Of a stretch of DNA of 64,000 nt, positions 12,595 through 25,300 are shown piece by piece. A model generated the notes under the pieces. The model was given only the letters and a program-made list of their open reading frames with translations, was not told the DNA's origin and searched no databases. The translations under genes and the position numbers were made by a program. Origin of the DNA: Pseudisothecium myosuroides (lineage: Eukaryota > Streptophyta > Bryopsida > Hypnales > Lembophyllaceae); NCBI GenBank assembly GCA_951799445.1, contig OX637291.1, positions 4,218,501-4,282,500 on the forward strand, in the 5' to 3' direction. The stretch's first letter is position 1; every line of letters begins with the position of its first letter.

Positions 12595-14450
12595 TTAACC
12601 CCTAAAGGACCAGCCTGCTATTTTTAGCAACATAGCGATTTTGAGCAGGTACGTGTGACTAGAGATTTTCATATTTTAAGCTGAAATTTTAATAAAAGGT
12701 GGGGACGAGGAATATCTTTTATGTGCACTAAATTTCATGACATTTCAAAATAGGAGTAAAAAGTTATGGCCTAATAAGTTATTTTTTTCACCAGACGGGC
12801 AGTCCGGGCAGATCTGAAAAAATCACTTTTTTCAAAAATAAAAATTTGAAATTGGTTTTCTAAATTTATATATATGTGGAAAGCTTTGAATCATTCCATT
12901 TCGATCAATGAATCAAAAATTATGAGGGTTTTTAGTTTGTGGGCAGTTATGGATTCACTACTCTGAAATAAACTTTGAAGTTGTTTATTTAACTCAATTT
13001 TTAATATTTTTTGAATCTTTTTTTCCATAGGATGAATGTTGTTTATTAAAACATTACAACCATTGGGATTGACATTTTTCAATTCCATAATTAAATTCTT
13101 AACAATTTAGTACTTTGGATCATTCTCTACTTCTTTCTACTTACTATTTTTTTGATATATGTTGTACAATTCCAAATGATTTGAAATTTTTTAAGCATGT
13201 AGCCAACTTGTTTAAGAAAAAGAATTCAAAGAAGCACCACCATTTTGGACATTTTTTCATACATATGTGACCTTGTGAAGTGCAGCTGCCCTGTTTTTTG
13301 CAAGGACAAAAAAAGTATTTTTGCCAATTCAAATGCTAATATCTTCCCATCCGCATGGTGGAAAATTCTGAAATTTTTTCCACAACTTCTAAAACTAGTT
13401 TACTACAAGATCCTACGATTATATGTATCTAAAAAGTTTTTTTTTCTAAAATTTGGTACTTGTCTAATATTTCTAAAAATGGCAGTTTTGGAGCGTTTTT
13501 GGTGAAAACATAGTCAAGGCATAGTCAATTTGAAAATTTGGCTTTTTTTCCATCAAACAACACTCAAAACTGCCATTTCTATTGCGAAGAGCAAAAAACT
13601 TTAAATTTTTTTTTTTTTTTCAAATCTAACCATAGGATCTTATACTAGACTAATATAAGAATGTATGGAAGAAATTTCAGAAACTTTGACTGCCTAGATT
13701 GCAAGATATTTGCATCCAAAGTGAAGAAAACAAGTTAATTTACACATTGTATGACTAGATTTTTTGGCTTTGAATCTTTTTAACTTAAAATTTTTGTACT
13801 ATTAATTTTGATTTTTTAACTTTTTATGTTGAATATTTGAGTTGAGAATCTAGGATAAAAAATTCAAGGAAAAAAAACTTAATTTTCACTCATTAAGAAA
13901 TTGTTGAACAGAAATAGGTTCAAGAATGAAGGAAAAACAAACCCGTTAATAGCTTCAAGGTGGAATTGGAACACAATAATTTCAATGGTGAGATTGTTTT
14001 AGCAAGCAACTTTAACCATGTCTAACAAATTTTTTGGAAAATTGTAAAAAATGCATTTAAAAATGAATCCTATGAGTTATTTTTTCAATAAGATGCTTAG
14101 ATTGCCCAAAAAACTAAGATTGTCCATAACGTTTTCTTCACAAGTCCAAATTGAATGAATCAAAGCCTCACGTGTAGACAAAAATATAACACTTTAGGAA
14201 GAATTTCTTTTTTAAAATTATTTTGACTTTTTGTGATTTTTTTGTGTTGTCCGCCGATCTCCGTTTTGGCTTATTGTGTCATAACTTTTGCTCCCGGACA
14301 CCAAATGAAATAAAATTATATATCCACAAAGCTCTCACAAAACTACACAACCTCAAAAAAATTCAAAAAAATTCACTATAAATTGAGACAATAGGAACCT
14401 ACCTGAACCCAATTGTCCCTTGAGGAGACAAACAGTCCTTTAGGGGTTAA
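12595..14450. mobile_element. TTAA-bounded inverted-end repeat, copy 2 (composite)
   Basis: The ends are TTAACCCCTAAAGGACCAG at 12595 and GTCCTTTAGGGGTTAA ending at 14450, inverted repeats of about 16 bp that match perfectly. It is twice the length of copy 4. Its first half (to about 13520) matches the copy at 19675-20608, and its second half matches the interior of the copy at 11187-12469. It therefore looks like two copies fused with loss of their inner ends. No coding sequence is recognised. Confidence 0.7.
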
Positions 14451-14689
14451 GCTATGTGTGATTAAGATAACTGCCTCGAGATAGCTAACGGATAACCACT
14501 TTGAAATTACCGTGCACAGTGTTGTTGTGTGAAACCCAAGTTTGATAAATTGCAACTTGTTCTTCCCAATCCACATCTGAAAAATCGTCTATGTTATGTG
14601 AACATCACCTGGATTTCTTCAATTGAAAAACTCCTTTCTGGAAAAAATATGTTGTGCTATGCTATGTGGGAAGGGGGCTTTCATGAGGT
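14451..14689. other. Short unassigned AT-rich stretch
   Basis: No element or gene is recognised between the TTAA repeat and the C-rich dispersed repeat. Confidence 0.4.
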
Positions 14690-14945
14690 AGTCGTTTTGA
14701 GTCGGGGTGCACTAGCCCCCTCGCTTGGCCACCCAAGTCATTCCAGGGGTGCATTTGAAAAAAAAAGCCCCCTATTTTGGGCCGTCTGTAGGGTATGTTC
14801 TACTCCTCTACAAACTAGTGTGAGGCCTCCGATTGCAAATATGAATTCAGAATTTGAAAATTTTATCATGAGTGGCAAATAAAAAATTTCAGGGTTTTCC
14901 CTTGCATGGCCGCAAGGGGGTCACCCTTGCCGTCATTTTGCTACC
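14690..14945 (+). repeat. C-rich-ended dispersed repeat, copy A
   Basis: It shares CATTCCAGGGGTGCAT, CCCCCTATT, GATTGCAAATATGAATTC and TTTTATCATG in the same order with 20655-20895 and, inverted, with the MITE at 34570-34762. The outer ends differ from those of the MITE, so this copy is related through its interior only. Confidence 0.6.
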
Positions 14946-16367
14946 GCCAAAATGAGGTAACCTAAGGTAGGTATCCCAAAACCGTCACTAATTGCTACTG
15001 TGCCTAATTACTACTATAAGAATTTGAATAGTTGAATTTTAGACTTCATTTGGACGTAATATAATAGCTTCCTTCAAAAAAAAACTGAACTAGAAGAAGT
15101 GGGAGAAGCAAGTTAACATTTATCCCTAAAATCTGCTTGAGATTTTGAAGCCTCATGTAAGAGTTGTAGACAAATTCTAAAGGGGGTGGGGTGGGGTGGA
15201 AGGGACATTTTTTTGGACATTTTCAAACACCTCCTCTGAAATTTGTTCAAAAGTATTAGGTGGAGTGTTGAAATCTCAAACGGATTTTTGGAGATAAAAG
15301 TGTACTTGATTCCCCAACTTTTCTTGGTTTGAAGTTTTTTTGAAAAATATAGTTTACTATGTCTCAATGAGGTTTGAAATTTGACTTTTATCACAATTCC
15401 TGCGTTTCTACTTAACCATGAGTGGAGGAGCTCTTTTTTGTCCTAATTCACATATCCCACATGGTTTGTTTCACCCACCACTATTCCACTAGTATAAAGA
15501 GCTTCTCTCCTCTCCTACTCCGACGCAAAATTGGCTACAAGGTGTAAATGAATATGTAATAAGAATGAAATATGTGGCACAAGATCCACATCATTGGTTC
15601 AATTTTGTTATTGAAAATCTTGTGTACTAGTTCATTCTATTCTACTTTGTTGGAAAAATCAATTATAAACCAAAATTAAAAGCAAATTGTGGGGTCCTCA
15701 AAGGGTTGTGGAGTAGCCCCTGATCTGCCTGCATCCCAGTCCTGCCCTCGAAAGAGGCTCAGTGGGACACTGTGTCTAACAATCCCCCCGTAATGACACT
15801 AAAATTTTAATTAACAGCAAGTGTGAACGTACCCTTAGACTATTCAAATTCTTATATATTCTTGTTGGCAAGGGAAAAGAGGTTCCAATGCACCAGAGAA
15901 CGCGACATTTGGATATTGTAAGTTATGCAAAAGTTATAAAGGAACAAAGTTTGGTTCTAAAAGCGTTTCTTTCACAGAGGTACATAACTGATTTTAAAAT
16001 GTACACACACTGAAGATGGCGCTTTAAGGTCAGTGGAGCATTGGGATGCCTCACTACCTTAACAGTCTGACAAAAACTGGCCCCCAAAACTTTGGTGGTG
16101 TGTGGAACCGGGCGCCTTGGTTCCTTTTTCGCCTTGCACTGAGCAAGAGGCGTGGAAAGAGGGAGGCAGTTGCTGCGTATCTTCCCATCTCATTTGTCTT
16201 ACTGTAGATGCAAGGGCCCAAGAGCTTTGACTAACTGGAGACTTTGTTGACATACCATATTTGTTTGGTGCATTTTTTTTTTTTTTTTTTCTTGACACAT
16301 GTTTGGTGCATTCTTCAGTTGGTCGCACTGCTTGCTTTTCGCTTTTGGTGGAGGCATGGAAATAACG
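14946..16367. other. No supported gene
   Basis: AT-rich DNA. The minus-strand frame at 16059-16382 (107 codons) contains a poly-Lys stretch from a T run and has no recognisable motif. A segment near 15880-15960 (TGTTGGCAA, GGTTCCAATGCACCA) recurs diverged in intron 1 of the AAA ATPase gene near 22765-22850. The stretch ending CACTGTGTCTAACA at 15767-15780 could be an old LTR end, but no partner was found. Confidence 0.4.
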
Positions 16368-16590
16368 CTCCTTCTGTCCCAAAATGATCTTCTAGTTCCT
16401 CTTAAGTTTTTTTTATTGCTATGAGTTTAATACTACTCTTTGAAAAGGGCATCAAAACTCAAAGTTTTAGGACGTCAAGAGTGCACCGAACTCACTACTT
16501 ATAGCTTGAAACAAGTTGAGATAATGCTATTTTTAGCAAAAAATCCCTAATATTATGTCCAAATGGAAGATGATTTTGGGGCAAAGGAAG
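16368..16590. mobile_element. Stowaway-like MITE
   Basis: The left end CTCCTTCTGTCCCAAAATGA and the right end TGATTTTGGGGCAAAGGAAG are imperfect inverted repeats of about 25 bp. They resemble the CTCCCTCCGTCCCA ends of plant Tc1/mariner-derived Stowaway elements. TA follows the right end; the expected left TA is changed (CG). It is 223 bp and non-coding, typical of the class. Confidence 0.65.
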
Positions 16591-17646
16591 TATTCTTTTC
16601 CAATTGTGGAAGACTTCTTGTTCAATTGATGAAAGGAAACTCAATTATCTAAGAGAGAATATGCTTCTAAAAGATGAAGCGGCCTAAGTCCTATGGTTCA
16701 TGTAAGGGATAATAATTTTTCTCTAAGCCCTATATTTTTGGTAGGATCATAGTATTCAAAGATTCATGATCTCTATTACCGCCATCAATATAGAATGTTC
16801 TGTAAATTTATTGGCAAAAAATTGCAAAAAATTGACCCATATATTGTGAGGAAAATATTTTATCACATATACTATGGTTTTCAATGGATGAAAGTGTCAT
16901 ATCTCTCCAAAATGAAAATGATATGTTTGAATGTATTAGCCTAATTAATCATTATAAAGTAAATTAAGTAATCCAAATGGATGAATAAATTTGAAGATTA
17001 AAGAAATAGATGTTTTAATATTGAACTTGATCACTACTTGAATGAGAGATTAGAAAGTCTCCCAAAACTTAATGTTGGTGCCAAGATAATTATATATAAA
17101 ATCATTAAAATAAGTATTTGAGCAAGGTAGCTATTATTAAATTGTCTAACTTATTGTTAGGTCTTGTTAAAAATCTAAAGGGGATTCCGTCTTATCTTAT
17201 TATGCAATTTTTTTGATATTGTATGAATAAACATTTGAATATCAAAGTACTACAAATAATTGTACTCATGTTTGGAGGTTTTGAACTCAAAATAAGTTGA
17301 AACAGTGTAAGTTATTGACAAATGATTGTCTAAAGTGATTTGATAGATGTCACATGAGTGAAATTAATTGCAAGCCTGTCAAAGTGTATATTCTACATAC
17401 TCAACTAAAGATCCCTCTAACTTAGTGTTGAATAATGTTACGAAGCATATAAAGAAGATTGTTCACTAATTCAAAAGTACATTTCATTCTTGTAATTTAG
17501 AGTTTATTGATCCATTTAGAATCGAGTCTACTCTTACTTCTCATCAAAACATAGGAATGTAAATAGTCCAGTCATCAAACCACTAGATTGTAAGTAGTTG
17601 GATGTAAGATAGTTGGTGTATTAAATAATTTGTTTCCAATATCAAC
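16591..17646. other. AT-rich, no gene recognised
   Basis: No frame of useful length, no repeat boundary and no RNA gene is seen. Confidence 0.45.
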
Positions 17647-18564
17647 TTAACCCTTAAAGGACCAAGTGTCCCTTTGGAGGACACTCCAAGGTCCATCAAG
17701 TTTTTTATGATTTCAATTTTGGGTATGATTATCTAAATTTTTTAAAAGATAGGAAAACATGTTAGCTTTCTAGGATATAATTTTTATTTCAATTGATGCC
17801 TGAAAGCAAAAATTATGCCACACTAAGTTCAAAAAATAGTTTGCCATTCAGTACAAAAAAAATCACAAAACTCAAAATAAAATTCTAAACATTTTGTTTT
17901 TTCATAGAAAATATTTTTGTCTATATAGAAAGATTTGATTCATTCCATTTGGACTAGTAATGAGAAAGTTATGGAAAGTCTTGTTTTTTGGGCAAGCTGA
18001 GCATCTTCTTTACAATTTAACTTCGGAGTTATTGGGTTCATTTTTAAACTCAATTTTCACAATTAAAAAAAAAATTCCACATAATTTAGTTTGTTTGCTA
18101 GAATAATCTCAGTGTTGCAATTAGTGTGTTTCAATTCCATCTTATAACTATTCAAGATTTATATTTTCCTTTTGTTTCGTATCTACATCTATATAACAAT
18201 TTTAAAAATGAAGATTAAGTGGAATTTTTGGAATTTTTTTCCAAACAATCAACTCAATTCATTTAGTATAAAAAGAACTTTACTTCAAAATAAATAGTGC
18301 AAAATGTTTTTAATTAAAAGATTCAAAGTAAAAAAATCGAATCATATGAGGTACAAAAAAAACTCAATTTCTTCACTTTAAACACAAATATCTTGCAACC
18401 TATACGATCAAAGTTTCCAAAATTTCTTCTACATATTTTTATACTTGTTTAGCACAAGATCATATGGTTAAGTATGCAAAAAAAATGTAAAAAAGTTCTA
18501 CACCTTACAATAGAAATGGCAATTTCAAGTGGTTTTTGACACAAAAAGGGCCATGGGAGGTTAA
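17647..18564. mobile_element. TTAA-bounded inverted-end repeat, copy 3
   Basis: It begins TTAACCCTTAAAGGACCAAG and ends CCATGGGAGGTTAA, with the right end decayed. The interior resembles the reverse complement of the second half of the 12595-14450 copy and the sequence at 1-692. Non-coding. Confidence 0.55.
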
Positions 18565-19674
18565 ACAACATAGAATTAAGAGTGTGTAAGGACAAACTTA
18601 TTGTAAATATTGTGCAAATAGTTTTATTAGGCATTTGCCTCAATCCAATCTCTATACCAATCCAAGATTTCAATTTAAAGATACCATTTAAAAATACAAG
18701 AAAATTAAAAGTTTATTAAAATGAATTTTCAATTTGGTGGAAAAAGTACTCAATTTTATCCTATTATTGTGGGCACAAATTTATGTTACTACAAAAAAAA
18801 TTGGATGGATAGTGGTGCAGTACAATAATAGTGGATAATTGGCTTGCACTAAACTAAAATAGTGCAATTTTTTTGCTAATTTAGTGTTACACACACTAAT
18901 TGAATAATTTAGTGTACTTGAAATCCCTTCAATGTTTATTTTTTTCTCCTTGGCGTATCATGGGTACCATGGGTGGTCACGTTGTGTAAGTTAATTTTAG
19001 AACGGCATATATGTGAACTTCCTTGGTATCATTCTCTTTGTCTTTACAAGATGCATCTATCAATCTAAGAACATCTGCAATTCATTCTCAACAAACAATC
19101 CTTGTATCAGCAAATGGAGGGCCATTCCATGAGGCCTGTATAGTATCGGGTTTTTTTGTGAATAAATTGATCTAATGCTAAGCCGGCTATCCAAACCTCA
19201 AATGAACTTTTTCACATTACAAAAAGAAGAAAAGGATAAGATTCTACGTTAAAAAAATAGCTTTTCATGCAAATAAGAGAAGGCCAGATTTATTGGCATT
19301 CATACCAATTTTTGAAGAGTTATGACAATAATGACTATTTCAACAGTGAGCCAACTTGCGGGTCCTTCAAATTTTGCAAATTATGCTAGGTTTGGAAAGG
19401 ATAATGACAAGCTCAAGAATAAAGAGAGACCTATGCCAATTGCATTGGAGAGTGTTTTTTGGAGTTGTCCCTTTATTATGCCAATATTGTCTTGAAAGCT
19501 GGATGCATTGCAAATGCTCTAAGTCTTGGGTTTTGAATCACAATTTGAATTTGTAGTTTTTGCATTGGAAAGTTTGATGAAAGTTTTGAATAGTGGCTTT
19601 GAGGTGCCCATGGCCTTCAGGAGTGCAAAAGCTCATCATTGATTGGTCATTTGAACAAGTTACGTGATGCCCAT
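18565..19674. other. AT-rich, no gene recognised
   Basis: The only frames are short (for example 66 codons at 19356-19556), without recognisable motifs. No repeat boundary was identified. Confidence 0.4.
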
Positions 19675-20608
19675 TTAACCCCTAAAAGACCAGCCTGCTA
19701 TTTTTAGCAACATAGTGATTTTGGGCAGGTACGTGTGATTAGAGATTTCCATATTTTAAGCTGAAATTTTAATAGAAGGTGAGGATGAAGAATATCTTTC
19801 ATGTGCACTAAATTTCATGACATTTTGAAATAGGAGTCAAAAGTTATGGCCTAATATGTTAATTTTTTCACCAAGCGGGCAGTCCGGGCAGATCTGAAAA
19901 AATCATTTTTTTCAAAAATAAAAATTTGAAATTGGTTTTCTAAATTTATATATACGTAGAAAGCTTTGAATCATTCCATTTCGATCAATGAGTCAAAAAT
20001 TATGAGGGTTTTTAGTTTGCGTACAGTTATGGATTCTCTACTCTGAAATAAACTTAGAAGTTGTTTATTTCACTCAATTTTTATTATTTTTTGAAAAAAA
20101 ATAAATTCATAGGATGTAGGTTGTTAATTACAACATTACAACCATTGGGATTGACATTTTTCAATTCCATAATTAAATTATTAACAATTTAGTATTTTGG
20201 ATCATTCTCTACTTCTTTCTATTTATTATTTTTTTTGTATGCGTTGTACAATTCCAAACGATTTGAAAATTTTTAAGCATGTAGCCAACTTGATTAGGAA
20301 AAATAATTCAGAGAAGCACCACCATTTTGGACATTTTTTCATACAAATGTGACCTTGTGAAGTGCAGCTGCCCTGTTTTTTGCAGGGACAAAAAAAAGAT
20401 TTTTCTCTATTCAAATGCTAATATCTTCCAATCCGCATGGTGGAAAATTCTGAAATTTTTCCCACATCTTTTAAAACTAATTTACTATGAGATCCTATGG
20501 TTACATGTGTCAAAAAAGTTTTTTTTTCAAAAATTTGGTACTTGTACTAAAAATGGCAGTTTTTGAGTGCTTTCAGTGAAAACATAGTCATGGAACTTTA
20601 GGGGTTAA
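19675..20608. mobile_element. TTAA-bounded inverted-end repeat, copy 4
   Basis: It begins TTAACCCCTAAAAGACCAG and ends GGAACTTTAGGGGTTAA. At 934 bp it is the cleanest single-unit copy. It is colinear with 12595-13520, about 27535-28459 and, inverted, 32543-33480. Short frames that recur in these copies (about 62 codons, Cys/Lys-rich) open on both strands and are not treated as genes. Confidence 0.7.
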
Positions 20609-20654
20609 AGGTTATTAGCGCCAAGAAGTGTGTCAAAAACCAACACCCTGCTCG

Positions 20655-20895
20655 GGCCATTTTTTGGGTTGGGTGACCTGGCCCCTCGCTTGAAACCCTA
20701 AGTCATTCAAGGGGTGCATGTAAAAAAAAAGACCCCCTATTGTGTATGCCCTTTTTATTACTTATCTTGCACACCTCTCCTAGCTAATTTGGGACCTCTG
20801 ATTGCAAATATGAATTCCAAATTTGCAAATTTTATCATGCGTGGAAAATAGAAAATTTCAGTGTTTTCCCAAGGGGCCGAGCGAGGGGTTAGTTC
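20655..20895 (+). repeat. C-rich-ended dispersed repeat, copy B
   Basis: It is colinear with 14690-14945. Its ends carry CCCCTCGCT in inverted orientation (left GGCCCCTCGCTTG; right GAGCGAGGGGTTAG), so it may be a decayed MITE. The interior is shared with the MITE at 34570-34762. Confidence 0.55.
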
Positions 20896-20962
20896 ACTCC
20901 AGCCGTTTTTTGGTAGTGCAGGATAAAAAATGTTTTCGCCACCGAATGTGGCGTTCCACAAA

Positions 20963-21114
20963 ATTTTTTTTTTTTTACACAAATGAAACAGAATTCCATT
21001 GCATAAAATAAGAATACAACCACACCAGCCGCGAGTAGCCTGGCGGAACAGAGAACTAACACAAAGGACAAACAAGACACGGACGGACCAGAAACACGAC
21101 AAGCCACGCAAAGC
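20963..21114 (-). mobile_element. 5'-truncated LINE 3' end with 13-bp target duplication
   Basis: A T run at the left (the poly(A) tail on the minus strand) is followed by ACAAATGAAACAGAATTCCA and the rest of the LINE tail. The direct repeat GGCGTTCCACAAA flanks it at 20950-20962 and 21115-21127. It belongs to the same family as the tail at 10186-10880. Confidence 0.75.
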
Positions 21115-21127
21115 GGCGTTCCACAAA

Positions 21128-22340
21128 TTTTCAATATGATTGTTTTCACTTTGGTGACCTAAGCCCGCCGCCTATTTCACGAGGAAATTTCGCGCGACTT
21201 CCGGGCTCACCTCCCCACTTCCCCAGGTCTCGTCGCCATTATTTACAGCATTATACCGACTGTCTGTAGCACGACGTAGAACTGGAGAACGCAATAGTCC
21301 AAGCTGGGGACGAATCTTAATAGACTACTAATAATAAGCTACTGTAATGTCTCTCACCACTGCAAACGAAGGAAGGGAAAGGATCGAAGGGAAGCAAGAA
21401 GCTTGGGAAACACACTTGCTGTGTGTGATCTGGACGGTGCTCTTTGTGCGCTAAGAATTGAGGGAGTGGGAAGTCAGAGCACCTTGAATTTGAGTTTGAA
21501 GACGTGCAAGGCACTTCTGTTGCAGAGAATTGATGCACTCCTAGCTTCTTGGCTTGCTTACAAGTGGTTTCCAACAACTGCTCCTTGGGGGACAAGCCGG
21601 TTCAGCCAAATGTTGCAGAGGATATTGATTTAGTGCTTGGTCCAAAGTGAGTGCTTGATTGCAGTATTTGCTTGTTGAGAAACCGGTGGAATTGATGGAT
21701 TGCTTTAAGCTTACTTCCGAACTTCTGGTCATATCTTGTCGATCTAGGTTTTTTGCATTCGAACCCTTTTCGTTGTACTAGTTTGCAATCCAACTTGGTT
21801 CGAAGTTGAAATGTACATAAATTTGAAATAGAAACTGGCACTACTATGATGTTAGTTTGCGATCTTGTACTGAATCTCGTATCCCTAACTTTCTCCTTGT
21901 AAGAAAACAACTAGAAGGGTGACTTAGCCCTTAGAGTTTCTCGTTTGCTAACTCTTAACTCCTCCCTGAAGGAGCCCAATGTGAGCCTCCCGCTTTTTAG
22001 AGCAGTTTTGAGTAATTTGAGTAGTTTTGAGTACTTTCTTTTGCCCAATTTTCTTTAGTTATAACCAACATATTCAATGTTCTTCACTAACGAACCTCAC
22101 ATCTTTCTCAAACGAACTGGTCATTTTCAGAGTGGTCAGGAATCTTTGGTCGGATCCTTTACAGGTTAATTTTGCAATTAAATTAGAATGGGATTGATGT
22201 AAGTTTCGTGATGCAGAGACGCCACAAGTCGGGCCCCAAGTGCATCACTGTTTGTTTTCACTGACCTTGTTCAGAAATTGCTAAGGAGGAGTTTGGGGTT
22301 TATGAGTTTATCCCAAATTTATTGAAATCGTAAGCTTGCA
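21128..22340. promoter_or_regulatory. Upstream region of the AAA ATPase gene
   Basis: This 1.2-kb stretch precedes the ATG at 22341. It is less AT-rich than the repeats and contains no recognised element or coding exon. Promoter and 5' UTR are expected here, possibly with a non-coding exon, but I could not place a TATA box or transcription start with confidence. Confidence 0.35.
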
Positions 22341-25300
22341 ATGGAGCACTTGGGGAAGCTGATGAAGGTGCCGATCGTGGGTCAAGCGATGGGGCAGCTG
22401 TTTCCATTACTAGGGGTGGTCGCCGTGATCAAGCAGACGATGCCCGCGGAGGGTTGGGAAGCCGTGGGTTACTGTCGAAGAACCATCAAAGGCTTGCTCA
22501 ACCCCTTCTGCTACTTCGCCATCAACGAGTTCGAGGGCTCGCTCCCCAACGATCTCTACAGAGACATCCACTTGCACTTGGAGGCCTGTAAAGCGTACAA
22601 CAAGGCGAAGCGCGTCACCCTGTTCCGACAACCCAACACGGCCAGCGTCACTATGCGGTTGGCGGATTCCAATGATGTGGTGGTCGATGTGTATAAGGTG
22701 AGGATTCTCCGACTTTTATTTGAATCTCATCTTATCTCACTAAGTTGTCTAAATTGTAGCAATTGTTGTTGGCAAATGAAAGAGGATTCCAACGCACCAA
22801 AGAATTCGTGAATTGAATTCCGGATGCGAAAGTTATGAGTGGATGACCTAAAACTACCACCTGTTTAGGTGAATGACCTAAACTAATACCTGATTAGTGT
22901 TACCACCAGTCTTCAACCCCTGAAGGACCAACAGGCCTAGAGTGAGTCGTGCGTTCTTTTAGCACTTTTCAGAGGGTCATGTGGGGACTTTCTTGTGTTC
23001 AAATAAATACATCAGTGGACCTACCCTGTACACTAAAAATTGATCAAGTTATGTATTTTTTTAATCAAAATTAAGCAAAGTGAGAACTAAGTAAGTGTGT
23101 CTCGTACAATATAACATTTTCAAATTTTGCATAGTAATTCCAATTTTCCAATTTATAGCAAAAGTTTGAAGTGCGCTTACGTGACTTATTGCCTGGTACT
23201 GAATCTTAGTGTACAGTACATACCTTACTGTCCATTGTCCAAATATAATCTTTCGACAACCAAACACTTGAACCCTAATATTTGTTCTTCCCAAACAAGA
23301 GTCGAACCCTCATTAACAGAACTCCATGTCTTCTCCTTTTCTCCTTTGGGTTCCTTTTGTTTGGATGTGTATGTGTTTTCTCAAAATCCAGAACCTGCAG
23401 GGAATGACAGTGTGGTGGACACACCAAGAAACCAAAGACAAGACAGTTTACCGAGGCCATTTCAACGGCGGCGGAGGATTAACAGAGCGCAAGTTCCAGT
23501 TGAAAATCCGGAAGAGAGACAAAGCCCGATTACTGCCTGAGTATCTCGACTACATAGCGAAAAACTCCAGCACCTACTCCGGCAAGACGCGAGACATCAA
23601 GATCTTCACGAACTCCAACACAATCCACAGCTTCAACATGAACGGGACGATGCGCATGTGGGAAGAGATTCCGTACAAACACCCGTCGACGTTTGACACT
23701 CTGGCCATGGACCCTTGCTTGAAGGAGACGATCATTGCGGATTTAAACTCCTTTGCTAATGACCAGTTGTTTTACCAAAGCACGGGGCGAGCTTGGAAGA
23801 GAGGCTACTTGTTGTTTGGACCCCCGGGCACGGGGAAATCCTCCATGATTGCGGCCATGGCGAACCTGCTGAAATATGATATTTACGACCTCGAACTAAG
23901 TCAAGTACGTCCAGTGGTTTCCCTCTTCCAATTCTTTCAGTGTGTTTTGTGGTGAATTTGGTTTAGGTTTTGTGATTTTTTATTTATCGATTAGTTTGTG
24001 CTATGCATATGAAATTTCATGTTGACGATATGTGATGAGAATAGTAAAGTTTAGACTATTTCAGGAATGTTTAGGCAATGCTGTGAGAAAATCTTCTGTA
24101 GGATTCGTTTGGTTCAATTTGTTTGGGTCATAGTGATCATATGGAGGGGTGTGTTGGATGATTGGAATGATTGGGAGAGCTCTTCATGAGTCATAGGAGA
24201 ACCTTTTTTTTTTATGTCGCTTACAACAGGAGGTAGTGCTCATTTGAGCCTCTGACAAGAAACTCTGGCAGTGCGGCTTTGTGCTTCGAAACCTTCTTTC
24301 TACTAGTCCTTGAGGCTAGGGACCGAAACAGTCTAATTTTGTTAGAAACCTTGGTTGCAGGCCATAGTCGTAAAGTGTGAGAAGGCTTTTTTACATGTCA
24401 AGAGGAAAAAAAGATGTGTGAAGTAAAGTGCTGATTGGATGTGTGCTTGTATAATTCTTGTGATTAGGTGAGCACCAATGGCGAATTGCGGCAGCTGTTG
24501 ATTCAGACAAGCAATAGGTCCATTATTGTGCTTGAAGATATTGACTGCTCTGTAAATTTCACTCACAGCCGCACTGGTCCTAGAATCAGAAACCCACCAG
24601 GTTCGCTCCAACTCCCTTATGGCTTAACCAAGGTAGAAGGTACTCTTTCCTTTCATTTAAGCAGTTCAACCAATCAACGTAGGAGTCAGGTTTCATTGGG
24701 ACAGAAATGGAGGTTTAAGGTAGAGTATATTAATTCTTTCCGTCACTTTGAGCATTTTAACCAATCAATATAGGAGTCTGGTTTCATTGGGAGATGTATG
24801 GAGGGTTTAGGGTTTAGGGTATACTCTTTCAGTCGCTTTCAGCATTTTAAGGCATGATCAATTTAGGAGTGTGGTTTCATTGGGAGATCATGCATTAGAG
24901 CTCATTGAAGAGATCAATTTCAGTACTACTAGAGCCGAACTCTCTCGTGTTTCAGCTAATTGTTTTTTCACTCAATGTATTGAATGATTTCTGATTCAAT
25001 CATTAAAGTGGGGAGTTGTAGACCTCTACTTAAGGGATGATAGACAACCCTATTTTCATTCAAAGATCAGTGGTCGTACAAGTTTAGTCGTACTTACTTC
25101 CAACTTGTGTTAATTGAAGACCAACCAAAAGTTCCTGTTAAGAACAGGTGTCAGTCAGAAGGAGTTCGGAACAGGTCCCTAACTAGTTTAATATCCTCTA
25201 TCCTAAATCATATATTTCCATGAAGTTTTGAGATCTTCTACCCGCCTTAAAAATCTACTTACTCTTGTTGTTAAAGAGTGGTGTTAGCAAAGCGAATCTA

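Noticed and set aside
16059..16382. 107-codon minus-strand frame with poly-Lys
   Set aside because: The Lys run comes from a T homopolymer, and the frame runs into the Stowaway-like MITE.
20226..20414. A recurring 60-codon Cys/Lys-rich frame found also at 13144-13332 and related positions
   Set aside because: It recurs only because the repeat recurs. Frames open on both strands, stops and shifts differ between copies, and there is no start or splice logic.
23392..23400. Alternative acceptor adding Asn-Leu-Gln to exon 2 of the AAA ATPase
   Set aside because: It keeps the frame, but the downstream acceptor places VYKGMTVWW exactly on the family's D-F-x-G-V-x-x-WW spacing.
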